Shown here: positions 43,577 to 50,695 of the stretch, in pieces
Position numbering within the stretch: position 1 is the first letter of the stretch
Layout of the letters: every line of letters begins with the position of its first letter
Assembly (NCBI RefSeq): GCF_036271055.1
Contig: NZ_DATBBJ010000031.1
Coordinates: forward strand, 1-64,000
Origin: Scandinavium sp036271055
GTDB taxonomy: Bacteria; Pseudomonadota; Gammaproteobacteria; Enterobacterales; Enterobacteriaceae
Direction: 5' to 3'
Length of the DNA: 64,000 bases
Made by a program: the position numbers and the translations under genes
The notes under the pieces: model-generated
Told to the model about the DNA's origin: nothing
Seen by the model: the letters and a program-made list of their open reading frames with translations, nothing else
The model's database searches: none

Positions 43577-43687
43577 CGAGTGGATTTCGGGCTGCATTGC
43601 GGCGGCAACTGCGCGAATCCCCAGGAGCATAGGCAAACTATGTGACTGGGGTGAGCAAAGGCAGCCAACAAAAATGCGATCCGAAAG
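43577..43687. repeat. Long imperfect foldback element
   Basis: Nested inverted repeats: tttcgg...ccgaaa and ggctgc...gcagcc outside, ccccag...ctgggg and gcatag...ctatgt inside around ggcaaa. The motif with ccccaggagc and gtgactggggtgagc resembles a dispersed enterobacterial palindromic repeat, but its name is not recalled. Confidence 0.5.
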
Positions 43688-43701
43688 GCACCGGTAAAAA
43701 A

Positions 43702-43717
43702 AGGCAAACGATTATCT
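43702..43717 (-). promoter_or_regulatory. PurR-like box 2
   Basis: aggcaaacgattatct keeps the GCAAACGnTT core of PurR sites. Confidence 0.5.
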
Positions 43718-43800
43718 GGCTTTTACGCTGCCCTTTTCAACTGATGTTTACGCCATTTTGCTAATTTTCGCTTATGACGGCGAAGAAATAGACAACGTGT

Positions 43801-43816
43801 GCGCAAACGTTATCGT
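43801..43816 (-). promoter_or_regulatory. PurR-like box 3
   Basis: gcgcaaacgttatcgt matches 13 of 16 bases of the PurR consensus, the best of the three. It lies about 400 bp upstream of ghxP, close to the end of the GST gene. Confidence 0.55.
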
Positions 43817-43891
43817 CGATGCGCAATCTGGCAACAATTTTATGGAGGATTATTTTCATTTCACGTCGTCATCGGTTCTTATGATGATGAC

Positions 43892-44560
43892 TTAGCTACC
43901 GGGAAAATCGAGTGGACCGCCTTGCTGGATCGCTCTTTGCCAGGCAGGACGAATTTCAACACGTTTTTTCCAGGCCATTAGATGCGGCAATTCTCCCTGT
44001 CCTCCTCGCGCCAGCAATGCAAAAGCCGGATAGCTCATCTGAATATCCGCCATGCTCAGGTGTTCTCCGGCAAACCACGCATTCTGCGCCAGATGCCCCT
44101 CAATAAACGCCGCATGGGTCGCGAGTTGTTTGTTGAGATACGCCTTTTCGACGCCCTGTCCCAGTAGTTTGCCTACCGACCGCAGGCCAAACGGCACTGG
44201 CGGCTTGCCGAGCGTCCTGAGAATCAGCTTCATCAGCAACATTGGCATCAGCGACCCCTCCGCATAATGCAGCCAATAGCGATACTGGGTTCTGTCTTGC
44301 GGTGACAGCGGTTTCAGCGTTTGCCCGGGATCGTGTGTCTCCTGAAGATATTCGAGGATAGCCCCCGATTCGGCGAGGATCATGCCATCGTCTTCCAGCA
44401 CCGGCGATTTGCCGAGCGGGTGCACTTTTTTAAGTGCCTCGGGCGCCAGCATGGTCGGCTCGCGCTGGTAGCGCACAATCTGGTAGGGCAATTCCAGTTC
44501 TTCTAAGGCCCAAAGCACGCGCTGCGAGCGCGAAAGATTCAGATGATGCACCGTCAGCAT
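43892..44560 (-). CDS. Glutathione S-transferase family protein
   Basis: 222 residues from the ATG at 44560 (MLTVHHLNLSRSQRVLWALE), which follows AGGAGA; the frame is open upstream but not family-like. The N-terminal thioredoxin-like domain includes HPLGKSPVLEDDGMILAESG with the cis-proline and the Glu-Ser glutathione contact; an all-helical domain follows with AFIEGHLAQNAWFAGEHLSM. The first-position serine/arginine pair LNLSRSQRV is typical. The substrate is unknown. It is adjacent to the SoxRS-SraL region, though a link with redox stress is not shown. Confidence 0.85.
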   Translation of the reverse strand: MLTVHHLNLSRSQRVLWALEELELPYQIVRYQREPTMLAPEALKKVHPLGKSPVLEDDGMILAESGAILEYLQETHDPGQTLKPLSPQDRTQYRYWLHYAEGSLMPMLLMKLILRTLGKPPVPFGLRSVGKLLGQGVEKAYLNKQLATHAAFIEGHLAQNAWFAGEHLSMADIQMSYPAFALLARGGQGELPHLMAWKKRVEIRPAWQRAIQQGGPLDFPGS

Positions 44561-44682
44561 GGCGGTCTCCTGTGAGTTGTTCAAAATAACTATAGGAACT
44601 CTGGCGTAAGGCGGGAAAAATTTCGGCGAAATAATCGCCAAACCCAGTGGCGAAAGTGCGGTGACGACATACAATTAAAGTG

Positions 44683-44828
44683 TCAGCACAAACCGGAACC
44701 TCCAACCACTTTTGCACCACTGAGGCGTACTGACGTCGGGGGAAACCCTCCCGTGAACCAGCGGGATAGAGAGAAAGACGAAGACCGGAAAACAACTAAA
44801 GCGCCCAATTGTGGCGCTTTAGTTTTTT
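44683..44828 (+). ncRNA. sraL: SraL (RyjA) small RNA
   Basis: The segment next to the soxR end has a sigma-70/S-like -10 (acaatta, 44671-44677), no coding potential, an internal hairpin gtcggggg-aaac-cctcccg, and a strong terminator (44794-44826). Position, strand and length (about 145 nt) match SraL/RyjA, found between soxR and ghxP in E. coli and Salmonella, where it is induced by stress and represses tig. Recognition is from memory of the locus and sequence. Confidence 0.7.
44794..44828. terminator. Terminator of SraL, shared with soxR
   Basis: aactaaagcgcc (44794-44805) and ggcgctttagtt (44813-44824) form a 12-bp stem with a 7-base loop and a T-run on the SraL strand; on the other strand it follows the soxR stop directly. 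Confidence 0.85.
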
Positions 44829-45288
44829 ATACGTTGTCATCCGGGAAATGAGCGCCAGGCCCTTTTTCACCGAGCATATCGCCCGGATTACGTAGTGGAC
44901 AATCCCGATGCGACAAGCAGCCGCAGCCGATGCAGCCATCGAGCTGATCGCGTAGCGCCACCAGCGTGTGGATACGGCTGTCCAGTTCTTCTCGCCACTG
45001 TGACGAGAGTTGCTTCCACGCTTTCGGGCTGAGATTATGCCCTTCCGGCAGCACACCCAGCGCTTCGCTGATGGTCGTAAGCGGAATGCCAATACGCTGC
45101 GCAATCTTGATGATCGCCACATAACGCAGCACATCACGACGATAACGCCGCTGATTACCCCCGTTGCGCGTGCTCTCTATTAAGCCTTTGCTTTCATAGA
45201 AATGCAGCGCCGAGACAGCGACGCCACTGCGTTTTGCCACTTCGCCAGGAGTCAGTAGCGTTTTAATGCGAGAAGATTTCTTTTCCAT
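44827..45288 (-). CDS. soxR: SoxR, redox-sensing MerR-family activator
   Basis: 153 residues. N-terminal MerR helix-turn-helix (LTPGEVAKRSGVAVSALHFY), a long dimerisation helix, and the 2Fe-2S cysteines Cys119, Cys122, Cys124 and Cys130 (CIGCGCLSHRDC), as in E. coli. Redox-cycling agents oxidise the cluster and SoxR then activates soxS. It is divergent from soxS and autoregulates from the shared SoxR box. Confidence 0.97.
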   Translation of the reverse strand: MEKKSSRIKTLLTPGEVAKRSGVAVSALHFYESKGLIESTRNGGNQRRYRRDVLRYVAIIKIAQRIGIPLTTISEALGVLPEGHNLSPKAWKQLSSQWREELDSRIHTLVALRDQLDGCIGCGCLSHRDCPLRNPGDMLGEKGPGAHFPDDNV

Positions 45289-45295
45289 AAAGCGC

Positions 45296-45326
45296 TTTAC
45301 CTCAAGTTAACTTGAGGAATTATACT
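45296..45326 (+). promoter_or_regulatory. SoxR box and soxS promoter
   Basis: The perfect palindrome cctcaagttaacttgagg (45300-45317) sits between a -35 tttacc (45296-45301) and a -10 tatact (45321-45326) with the overlong 19-bp spacer that MerR-type activators correct. Confidence 0.92.
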
Positions 45327-45374
45327 CGCCCGCAGACAAATCGACGAACCGAAATTGTGAAAGAGAGGCCGCTT

Positions 45375-45704
45375 ATGTCCCATCACGACATCATTGAAAC
45401 GCTGATTGAATGGATTGATGAACATATTGATCAACCACTTAACATTGACGTGGTCGCCAGAAAATCGGGTTATTCGAAATGGTATTTACAACGGATGTTC
45501 CGCACCGTGATGCATCAGACGCTCGGCGATTACATTCGTCAGCGCCGACTGCTGATGGCAGCAGAAGCGCTGCGCACCACAAAGCGGCCGATTTTTGATA
45601 TTGCGATGGATTTGGGATACGTGTCGCAGCAGACTTTTTCTCGGGTCTTTCGCCGCGAGTTCGACCGCACCCCGAGCGACTACCGCCATCAGATCTCGGC
45701 GTGA
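45375..45704 (+). CDS. soxS: SoxS, AraC-family oxidative-stress activator
   Basis: 109 residues (E. coli 107) from the ATG at 45375 (MSHHDIIETLIEWIDEHIDQ), preceded by AGAGAGG. It consists of the AraC DNA-binding domain alone with two helix-turn-helix motifs (KSGYSKWYLQRMFRTV and IAMDLGYVSQQTFSRVF). It activates the superoxide regulon. Its end overlaps pdeC by 16 bases, tail to tail. Confidence 0.95.
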   Translation: MSHHDIIETLIEWIDEHIDQPLNIDVVARKSGYSKWYLQRMFRTVMHQTLGDYIRQRRLLMAAEALRTTKRPIFDIAMDLGYVSQQTFSRVFRREFDRTPSDYRHQISA

Positions 45705-47287
45705 GCAGCCTTCTGATTCACCCACTGCATTGATCCCTGCTGCCACTGAATAAACTCATTCGGCGGCATGGCTTTCGCGAAATGCCAGCCCTGACAGAAC
45801 TGCACCCCGCGCTTGAGAAGCCAGCTGACCTGTTCGGCGGTTTCCACCCCTTCGGCAATCGTTTTTAGCCGCAGGCTTTGTGCCATCTCAATGATGTGCT
45901 CGGCAATCAGGTGGCTGGTGCTATTGGTGGTGAGCGTGTCGACGAACGATTTATCAATTTTAAGAATATCGACGTTCAGAGAATAGAGGTTGTGCAGGTT
46001 CGAGTAGCCCGTCCCGAAATCGTCAATCGCCACTTCATAACCCGCCTGACGAAACGCCTGGATGACCGGGGTGGTTTTCGGCACATCAATAAAGCCACGC
46101 TCCGTGACTTCAATTTTAATCTGCTGGGCGCAAACCCCATACTGCAGGGCTTTATCGGAAATCATCGCAATCAGGCGTGAAGAGTGAAAATCCGATGCCG
46201 ATAAGTTGATAGAAACATACAGCTGCGGATTCTGTTGCAGAAAATTCCCTAAATCGGCAAACACGGACTCCACTACATAATCAGTTACTTGTTCGATTAA
46301 GCCTTCTTTTTCCGCCATTGGGATAAATTCCGCCGGACTCATCACTGGGCCATCAAACCCAGGCCAACGCAACAGCGCTTCGGCCCCCACGCATTGGTTA
46401 TTTTTGATATCGATAATGGGCTGATAGTGCAAACGCAACTGCTGTTTATTCAACGCGCGTTGTAAAAGCCGCTTTGGCGAATTAAAACGCTGGCGGCTGC
46501 GGGCCCAGACTAGCAGGATCAGGATGCTGCAAATTAACCCCAGCGGCAGAGTGAGCGTCGCCTGGTGGCGGAAGTTTTGGTAATAGCGTGAATCTGATGA
46601 CGAAATAATAATGGCAATCGGTCGCTGCTCAGAAAGGGCGACCGTATAAAAACGACCATCACGCTGAAAGGCATCATTGCTATCGCGCATCAGCGATTTT
46701 AATGCATCAGGACTGGCATTCTCGCTGACCGAAAAGAATTCGTTAGTTTTGGTGTCATAGGCGCCAAAAATCAGGCTATCGTCATCGGTAACGATTTCAC
46801 CATAGGAAAGCGGGTTAATCACGGCAACATAATTCCCACGCTGCATGTAGGTCATGTTATAGCCAGGATAAAATGGCGTGTTACGATAATAATAAATAGC
46901 GATATTCGGATTGCGTCGGTAATTTGGCTCGGGCATTTGCCAGGCCGCCGCAGGATGCACCGTTGTAGAGCAAACAAACCGATCATTCTGCGCGTAAATT
47001 AAATCTTCTACATATAAACGTCCGCGAACAATATTGAGCATCTGCTGCTGATGCTCGGGCGAGCAAATAGCGCCGTGATATTGCTCCGCAGCATCGCGAG
47101 CGAGATCGGCCTGGCGGATCACTTGTTCTGTTTTATTGAGGGCGAGATGGGCATACGTGCGGAGTTGGCTATGGGTTTCAGATTCCGCTCTGAGCTGCGA
47201 AAAACAAAGCGCAAGCATCACCGGCAAGAGCACGACGATGATCACCCCCAAGCCCCTCAGCACGTTGCTTCGCGCACTCTGATTCAT
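45689..47287 (-). CDS. pdeC: PdeC (YjcC), c-di-GMP phosphodiesterase
   Basis: 532 residues. Between two membrane helices (about 11-30 and 240-258) lies a periplasmic CSS-motif domain, with Cys residues (AICSPEH; RFVCSTTVH) that in E. coli DsbA/DsbB control; then the EAL domain starting with QLRLHYQPIIDIKNN, GAEALLRW, ELR-type VTERGF, DDFGTGYSN and EGVET. Catalytic residues appear intact, so it should hydrolyse c-di-GMP. Tail-to-tail overlap with soxS. Confidence 0.95.
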   Translation of the reverse strand: MNQSARSNVLRGLGVIIVVLLPVMLALCFSQLRAESETHSQLRTYAHLALNKTEQVIRQADLARDAAEQYHGAICSPEHQQQMLNIVRGRLYVEDLIYAQNDRFVCSTTVHPAAAWQMPEPNYRRNPNIAIYYYRNTPFYPGYNMTYMQRGNYVAVINPLSYGEIVTDDDSLIFGAYDTKTNEFFSVSENASPDALKSLMRDSNDAFQRDGRFYTVALSEQRPIAIIISSSDSRYYQNFRHQATLTLPLGLICSILILLVWARSRQRFNSPKRLLQRALNKQQLRLHYQPIIDIKNNQCVGAEALLRWPGFDGPVMSPAEFIPMAEKEGLIEQVTDYVVESVFADLGNFLQQNPQLYVSINLSASDFHSSRLIAMISDKALQYGVCAQQIKIEVTERGFIDVPKTTPVIQAFRQAGYEVAIDDFGTGYSNLHNLYSLNVDILKIDKSFVDTLTTNSTSHLIAEHIIEMAQSLRLKTIAEGVETAEQVSWLLKRGVQFCQGWHFAKAMPPNEFIQWQQGSMQWVNQKAAHAEI

Positions 47288-47589
47288 ATTCAGCCTGTTA
47301 TCCCTGCATTTTATGTGCCTGACATTCAGGCTGGACGCTTTCTGACAGGTGATTACGTTGCATCAATCATTCAATATTAGCAACCGTCTTTTGCCCTCAA
47401 AAATCGAATATTTGGTTATGATGATAATATTTTTCCGTAAGGCAAACTAAAAGTCGTGTGAGTGTTTTTATTAAGTCTGCTATTTATTAAGCTACGGTTG
47501 ACATTGCTGTTTAAAACGCAGGCAAAATGAGATTAAGTAAAATCAAAGAACAATAGCAGACGGCATCAAAGTGCCGCCTGTTCTGTAGA
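47288..47589. other. 302-bp pdeC-diguanylate cyclase gap
   Basis: AT-rich region with no gene. A possible weak terminator hairpin cggca-tcaaag-tgccg (47559-47576) precedes the stop of the GGDEF gene on the minus strand. The pdeC promoter should be on the left part; no site could be fixed. Confidence 0.35.
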
Positions 47590-48987
47590 TTAAGACGAGA
47601 CTGAAGTCACCACCGTTTTGCCACGACCGGTACGTTTGGCGTCATAAAGGGCGTTATCCACAAGTGTTAACAGGACCGCGCGTTCACAGTTGTTTTGGGC
47701 GACCACGATAACCCCTGCGCTAAACGATAACGTTACTGTTGCCTCCCCCATGACAAAGGGTTCCGAGCACAATTGCGCACGCAGGCGGTCCGTAAACGCA
47801 ATTGCCTCATGCGCAGAGGTGCCAGGCAGCAACAGCAGGAATTCTTCACCCCCTAATCGCCCCAGCCTTAGCTGGCCTTCACACTGTTCACGAATACATT
47901 GGCAGAAGTAAAGCAGCGCATCATCGCCCACCAAATGCCCCCAGCGATCGTTAATTTGCTTAAAGTGATCGAGATCGATCATCACCATCACAAAATGCGT
48001 ATCATTTTGTTCAGAATGACAATTCTCGAGGCTTTGCTGTAAGTGGTCGAGGATAGCAAGCCGGTTATAGCAGCGCGTTAAGGCATCGGTGGTAGCCTGA
48101 AACGCCAGCAGATTCTCCGCGCGTTTGCGCTCGGTAATATCCACACCGATATTCATTATTTCGCCGTCGGGCAACATAATATTTGACCATAATGTCGCCA
48201 GCACAGCACCGTCGCGTCGATGTGGATACCACTCGTGCATTTCGAGTGTAGGGGAGTAATTGACCGATTCACGCACCTGACGACGTATCTCGGGATCGGG
48301 ATAGAATAATGCGAGCGGGTCAGGCTGGCGGTTAATTTCATCCAGCGTCCAGCCAAATACTCTTTCACATTCACCATTCCATAATATACAGCGATTATGT
48401 TTATCGAAAGAATTCATTAATACCGGAGCGCGTTCGAAAAGGGTGCGATATTGGTTAACGATATTTTTTAATTCAACAGCCATTCGCTCACGAGATATTA
48501 ATTCGGTTATTGAGTCATGTAATTTCTCAGCAATAATTTGTGCCACGCTGCGTAATACCCCTGGCGCTAATAATGGCTGGTCGAACGCCAGAAAAAGGAA
48601 AGCACGGGCATCATCCTGCAATGGAAGAATCCGGCACAGTACACCGCATTGTAATTCTTGCGCCAGCGGATGTTCCGCAGGGTAAAGCTGACGACCAACG
48701 TCCCGGTGCCAGCATTTCACCCGCCACGGGGCCTGCTGTTGGTGAAGTGCCATCAATAGACGTTCAGCGCCCTCATCGACATAGAGCGGATCGCCCAGCA
48801 CCTCTAAATGATTGACGCCTTCATTTTCCAGCATGATCCAGGAAAGACGGGCGTCAAAGACTTCATGAATGAGTTGCAGCACTTCGGCAAGCGTTCGATG
48901 TGCTGACAACCCAGGCATGAGCCTTGCCAGACGATGCAGGCAAAGCTCTGCATCATTGATTGCTGTGTGTAATCTTTCTTTTTTCAT
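47590..48987 (-). CDS. GAF-PAS-GGDEF diguanylate cyclase
   Basis: 465 residues from the first ATG at 48987; a GTG at 49062 would give 490 but neither start has a strong ribosome-binding site. No transmembrane helix. Order: an N-terminal region with GAF-like pattern, a PAS domain (APVLMNSFDKHNRCILWNGE, then GVDITERKR), and GGDEF with DLDHFKQINDRWGHLVGDDA and LGRLGGEEFLLLLPG. The active site GGEEF is intact; the inhibitory RxxD five residues before it is absent (EGQL there). It should make c-di-GMP in response to a cytoplasmic signal. It is transcribed in the same direction as the adjacent pdeC. Confidence 0.88.
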   Translation of the reverse strand: MKKERLHTAINDAELCLHRLARLMPGLSAHRTLAEVLQLIHEVFDARLSWIMLENEGVNHLEVLGDPLYVDEGAERLLMALHQQQAPWRVKCWHRDVGRQLYPAEHPLAQELQCGVLCRILPLQDDARAFLFLAFDQPLLAPGVLRSVAQIIAEKLHDSITELISRERMAVELKNIVNQYRTLFERAPVLMNSFDKHNRCILWNGECERVFGWTLDEINRQPDPLALFYPDPEIRRQVRESVNYSPTLEMHEWYPHRRDGAVLATLWSNIMLPDGEIMNIGVDITERKRAENLLAFQATTDALTRCYNRLAILDHLQQSLENCHSEQNDTHFVMVMIDLDHFKQINDRWGHLVGDDALLYFCQCIREQCEGQLRLGRLGGEEFLLLLPGTSAHEAIAFTDRLRAQLCSEPFVMGEATVTLSFSAGVIVVAQNNCERAVLLTLVDNALYDAKRTGRGKTVVTSVSS

Positions 48988-49534
48988 TTTTTCAATCACA
49001 GGTGTGTTAATGAAAAAAACCCGCAATGAATAAATCAGATACTGATTTGCATGATTAAGCACAGGTTAATCATGAAGCTGTACGCTAAAGGTAACAAAAC
49101 ACACTGTGTTGTCTTAAAAGAAGGACAAAATATTAAAATAGCCAATAAAATCAATAGCTGATTAATTGATCGCAAGTAAAATAAATTGTCCAGAAAGCAT
49201 AAGCCATGTATTTTATAATGTAAATCATGTACAGGTGCTTAACTTTCGTATCGATTCGCTATCTCACTGAAATGTCAGATAACCCCTTCCGAAAAGCATG
49301 AAGAATATATTCACCTCACTAATCATTCCCTTCAAAAAACACCATTCAAGCTATGAAAACTTTCACCATACCAGTGGTGATTAAAGCAGCAAATGTGATA
49401 TAGTTCACATTATCTACTGAAACACAAAACGGTGTTTCATTGTATTGGTCGATGCCAACCGATAGCCAGAGTGTGATGCCACTGATGAGCCACGCCGCGC
49501 TATCCCTGGCCCATGTTTTCTGAGGGTACGTTTC
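48988..49534. other. 547-bp region upstream of yjcB
   Basis: No gene is supported. The left part is AT-rich and should hold the GGDEF gene promoter. At 49394-49409 there is a CRP-like site and at 49418-49439 a conserved-looking hairpin, tgaaacac-aaaacg-gtgtttca, both before yjcB. Confidence 0.45.
49394..49409. promoter_or_regulatory. CRP-site-like palindrome before yjcB
   Basis: tgtgatatagttcaca is a full TGTGA-N6-TCACA match, 126 bp before the yjcB start and about 400 bp from the GGDEF gene. Confidence 0.65.
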
Positions 49535-49819
49535 ATGGTTTCTGTCACTACCGGTGTTGTTCTTCTGCGCTGGCCACTTGTTAGCGCTGTACTGATGTTT
49601 CTCGCCAGCACCTTAAAAATTCAATTCCGTAAAACGGATTACGCCGGGCTGGCAGTGATCTGCAGTTTACTCGGTGTGATTGCGTCCTGCTGGTTTGCGA
49701 CTGGATTACTCGGTATTACGCTGGTTGACATGACGATTGTCTGGAACAACATCAAAGATGTGATGATGGAAGTGATGAGCCAAACCCCACCGCCAGAATG
49801 GCCGATGATGATGAACTGA
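49535..49819 (+). CDS. yjcB: YjcB, small membrane protein
   Basis: 94 residues, similar to E. coli YjcB (93 aa) at the same place beside ssb. Two hydrophobic helices (about 7-25 and 37-62) and a methionine/proline-rich C-terminus (MSQTPPPEWPMMMN). Function is unknown. Confidence 0.85.
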   Translation: MVSVTTGVVLLRWPLVSAVLMFLASTLKIQFRKTDYAGLAVICSLLGVIASCWFATGLLGITLVDMTIVWNNIKDVMMEVMSQTPPPEWPMMMN

Positions 49820-49844
49820 GTTTATTGACTCCATTTTTTACGCA

Positions 49845-49878
49845 AAAAAAAGCGCTTTCCGAAAGGAAGCGCTTTTTT
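49845..49878. terminator. Bidirectional terminator between yjcB and ssb
   Basis: aaaaaagcgctttcc and ggaagcgctttttt flank a gaaa tetraloop; the arm ends give U-runs on both strands, serving both converging genes. Confidence 0.9.
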
Positions 49879-49914
49879 GATGCGTGACGTTATGTCAGAA
49901 AATATCCGGCGTTA

Positions 49915-50448
49915 TCAGAACGGGATATCGTCGTCAAAATCCATCGGTGGTTCGTTAGACGGTGCTGGAGCCGCTGCAGGAGCCTGCTGTGGACGAGACT
50001 GTGCGCCGCCGCTGAACTGGTTGCCGCCCTGTGGCTGCTGTGGTTGACCCCAGCTTCCACCCTGCTGCTGACCACCACCTGCTGGTGCGCCGCCACCCTG
50101 ACGGCCGCCGAGCATCTGCATGGTGCCGCCCACGTTAACAACCACTTCGGTGGTGTATTTCTCAGCACCCGCCTGGTCGGTCCATTTGCGGGTACGCAGC
50201 TGGCCTTCAATGTAGACCTGGGAGCCTTTGCGCAGGTATTCACCCGCCACTTCCGCCAGTTTGCCGAACAGCACAACGCGGTGCCATTCAGTCTGCTCTT
50301 TCATTTCGCCGGTCGCTTTGTCACGCCAGGATTCAGAAGTCGCCAGCGTAATGTTGGCCACTGCACCACCACTCGGCATATAGCGTACTTCCGGGTCCTG
50401 ACCCAGATTACCGACGAGAATAACCTTATTTACGCCTCTGCTGGCCAT
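49915..50448 (-). CDS. ssb: Ssb, single-stranded DNA-binding protein
   Basis: 177 residues (E. coli 178) from the ATG at 50448, preceded by CAGGAGAC. N-terminal OB fold (VNKVILVGNLGQDPEVRYMP), a Gln/Gly/Pro-rich linker and the acidic tip MDFDDDIPF that binds replication and repair partners. Divergent from uvrA. Confidence 0.97.
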   Translation of the reverse strand: MASRGVNKVILVGNLGQDPEVRYMPSGGAVANITLATSESWRDKATGEMKEQTEWHRVVLFGKLAEVAGEYLRKGSQVYIEGQLRTRKWTDQAGAEKYTTEVVVNVGGTMQMLGGRQGGGAPAGGGQQQGGSWGQPQQPQGGNQFSGGAQSRPQQAPAAAPAPSNEPPMDFDDDIPF

Positions 50449-50594
50449 GATCGTGTCTCCTGAAAACATTTCTTAATAGTGTAATTGGGAGATTGTAGCA
50501 TTACAAAGTGTCGATTTGATAGTTTGCGAGTCTGATTCCAGGTTTCCGTTGTGGTCTCTTGTTGTTGCAGCGAAACGCTGGAGGACGATTCCAG

Positions 50595-50614
50595 TACTGT
50601 ATATTCATTCAGGT
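50595..50614. promoter_or_regulatory. LexA (SOS) box shared by ssb and uvrA
   Basis: tactgtatattcattcaggt fits the LexA consensus CTGT-N8-ACAG with the last half degenerate; it is identical to what I recall of the E. coli uvrA box. Confidence 0.88.
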
Positions 50615-50695
50615 TAAACTGTGTCATAATTAGCCGTTTCTGCCGTTTGTCCTTCTAACAAACCAGGCATTCCGAGTCTCTACCGGGAAAGGTGA

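Larger units (their letters stand above)
43401..43891. other. 491-bp ghxP upstream region
   Basis: No gene is seen. It holds three PurR-like boxes (annotated separately) and a long foldback between about 43577 and 43687. It divides ghxP from the GST gene, both leftward. Confidence 0.5.
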
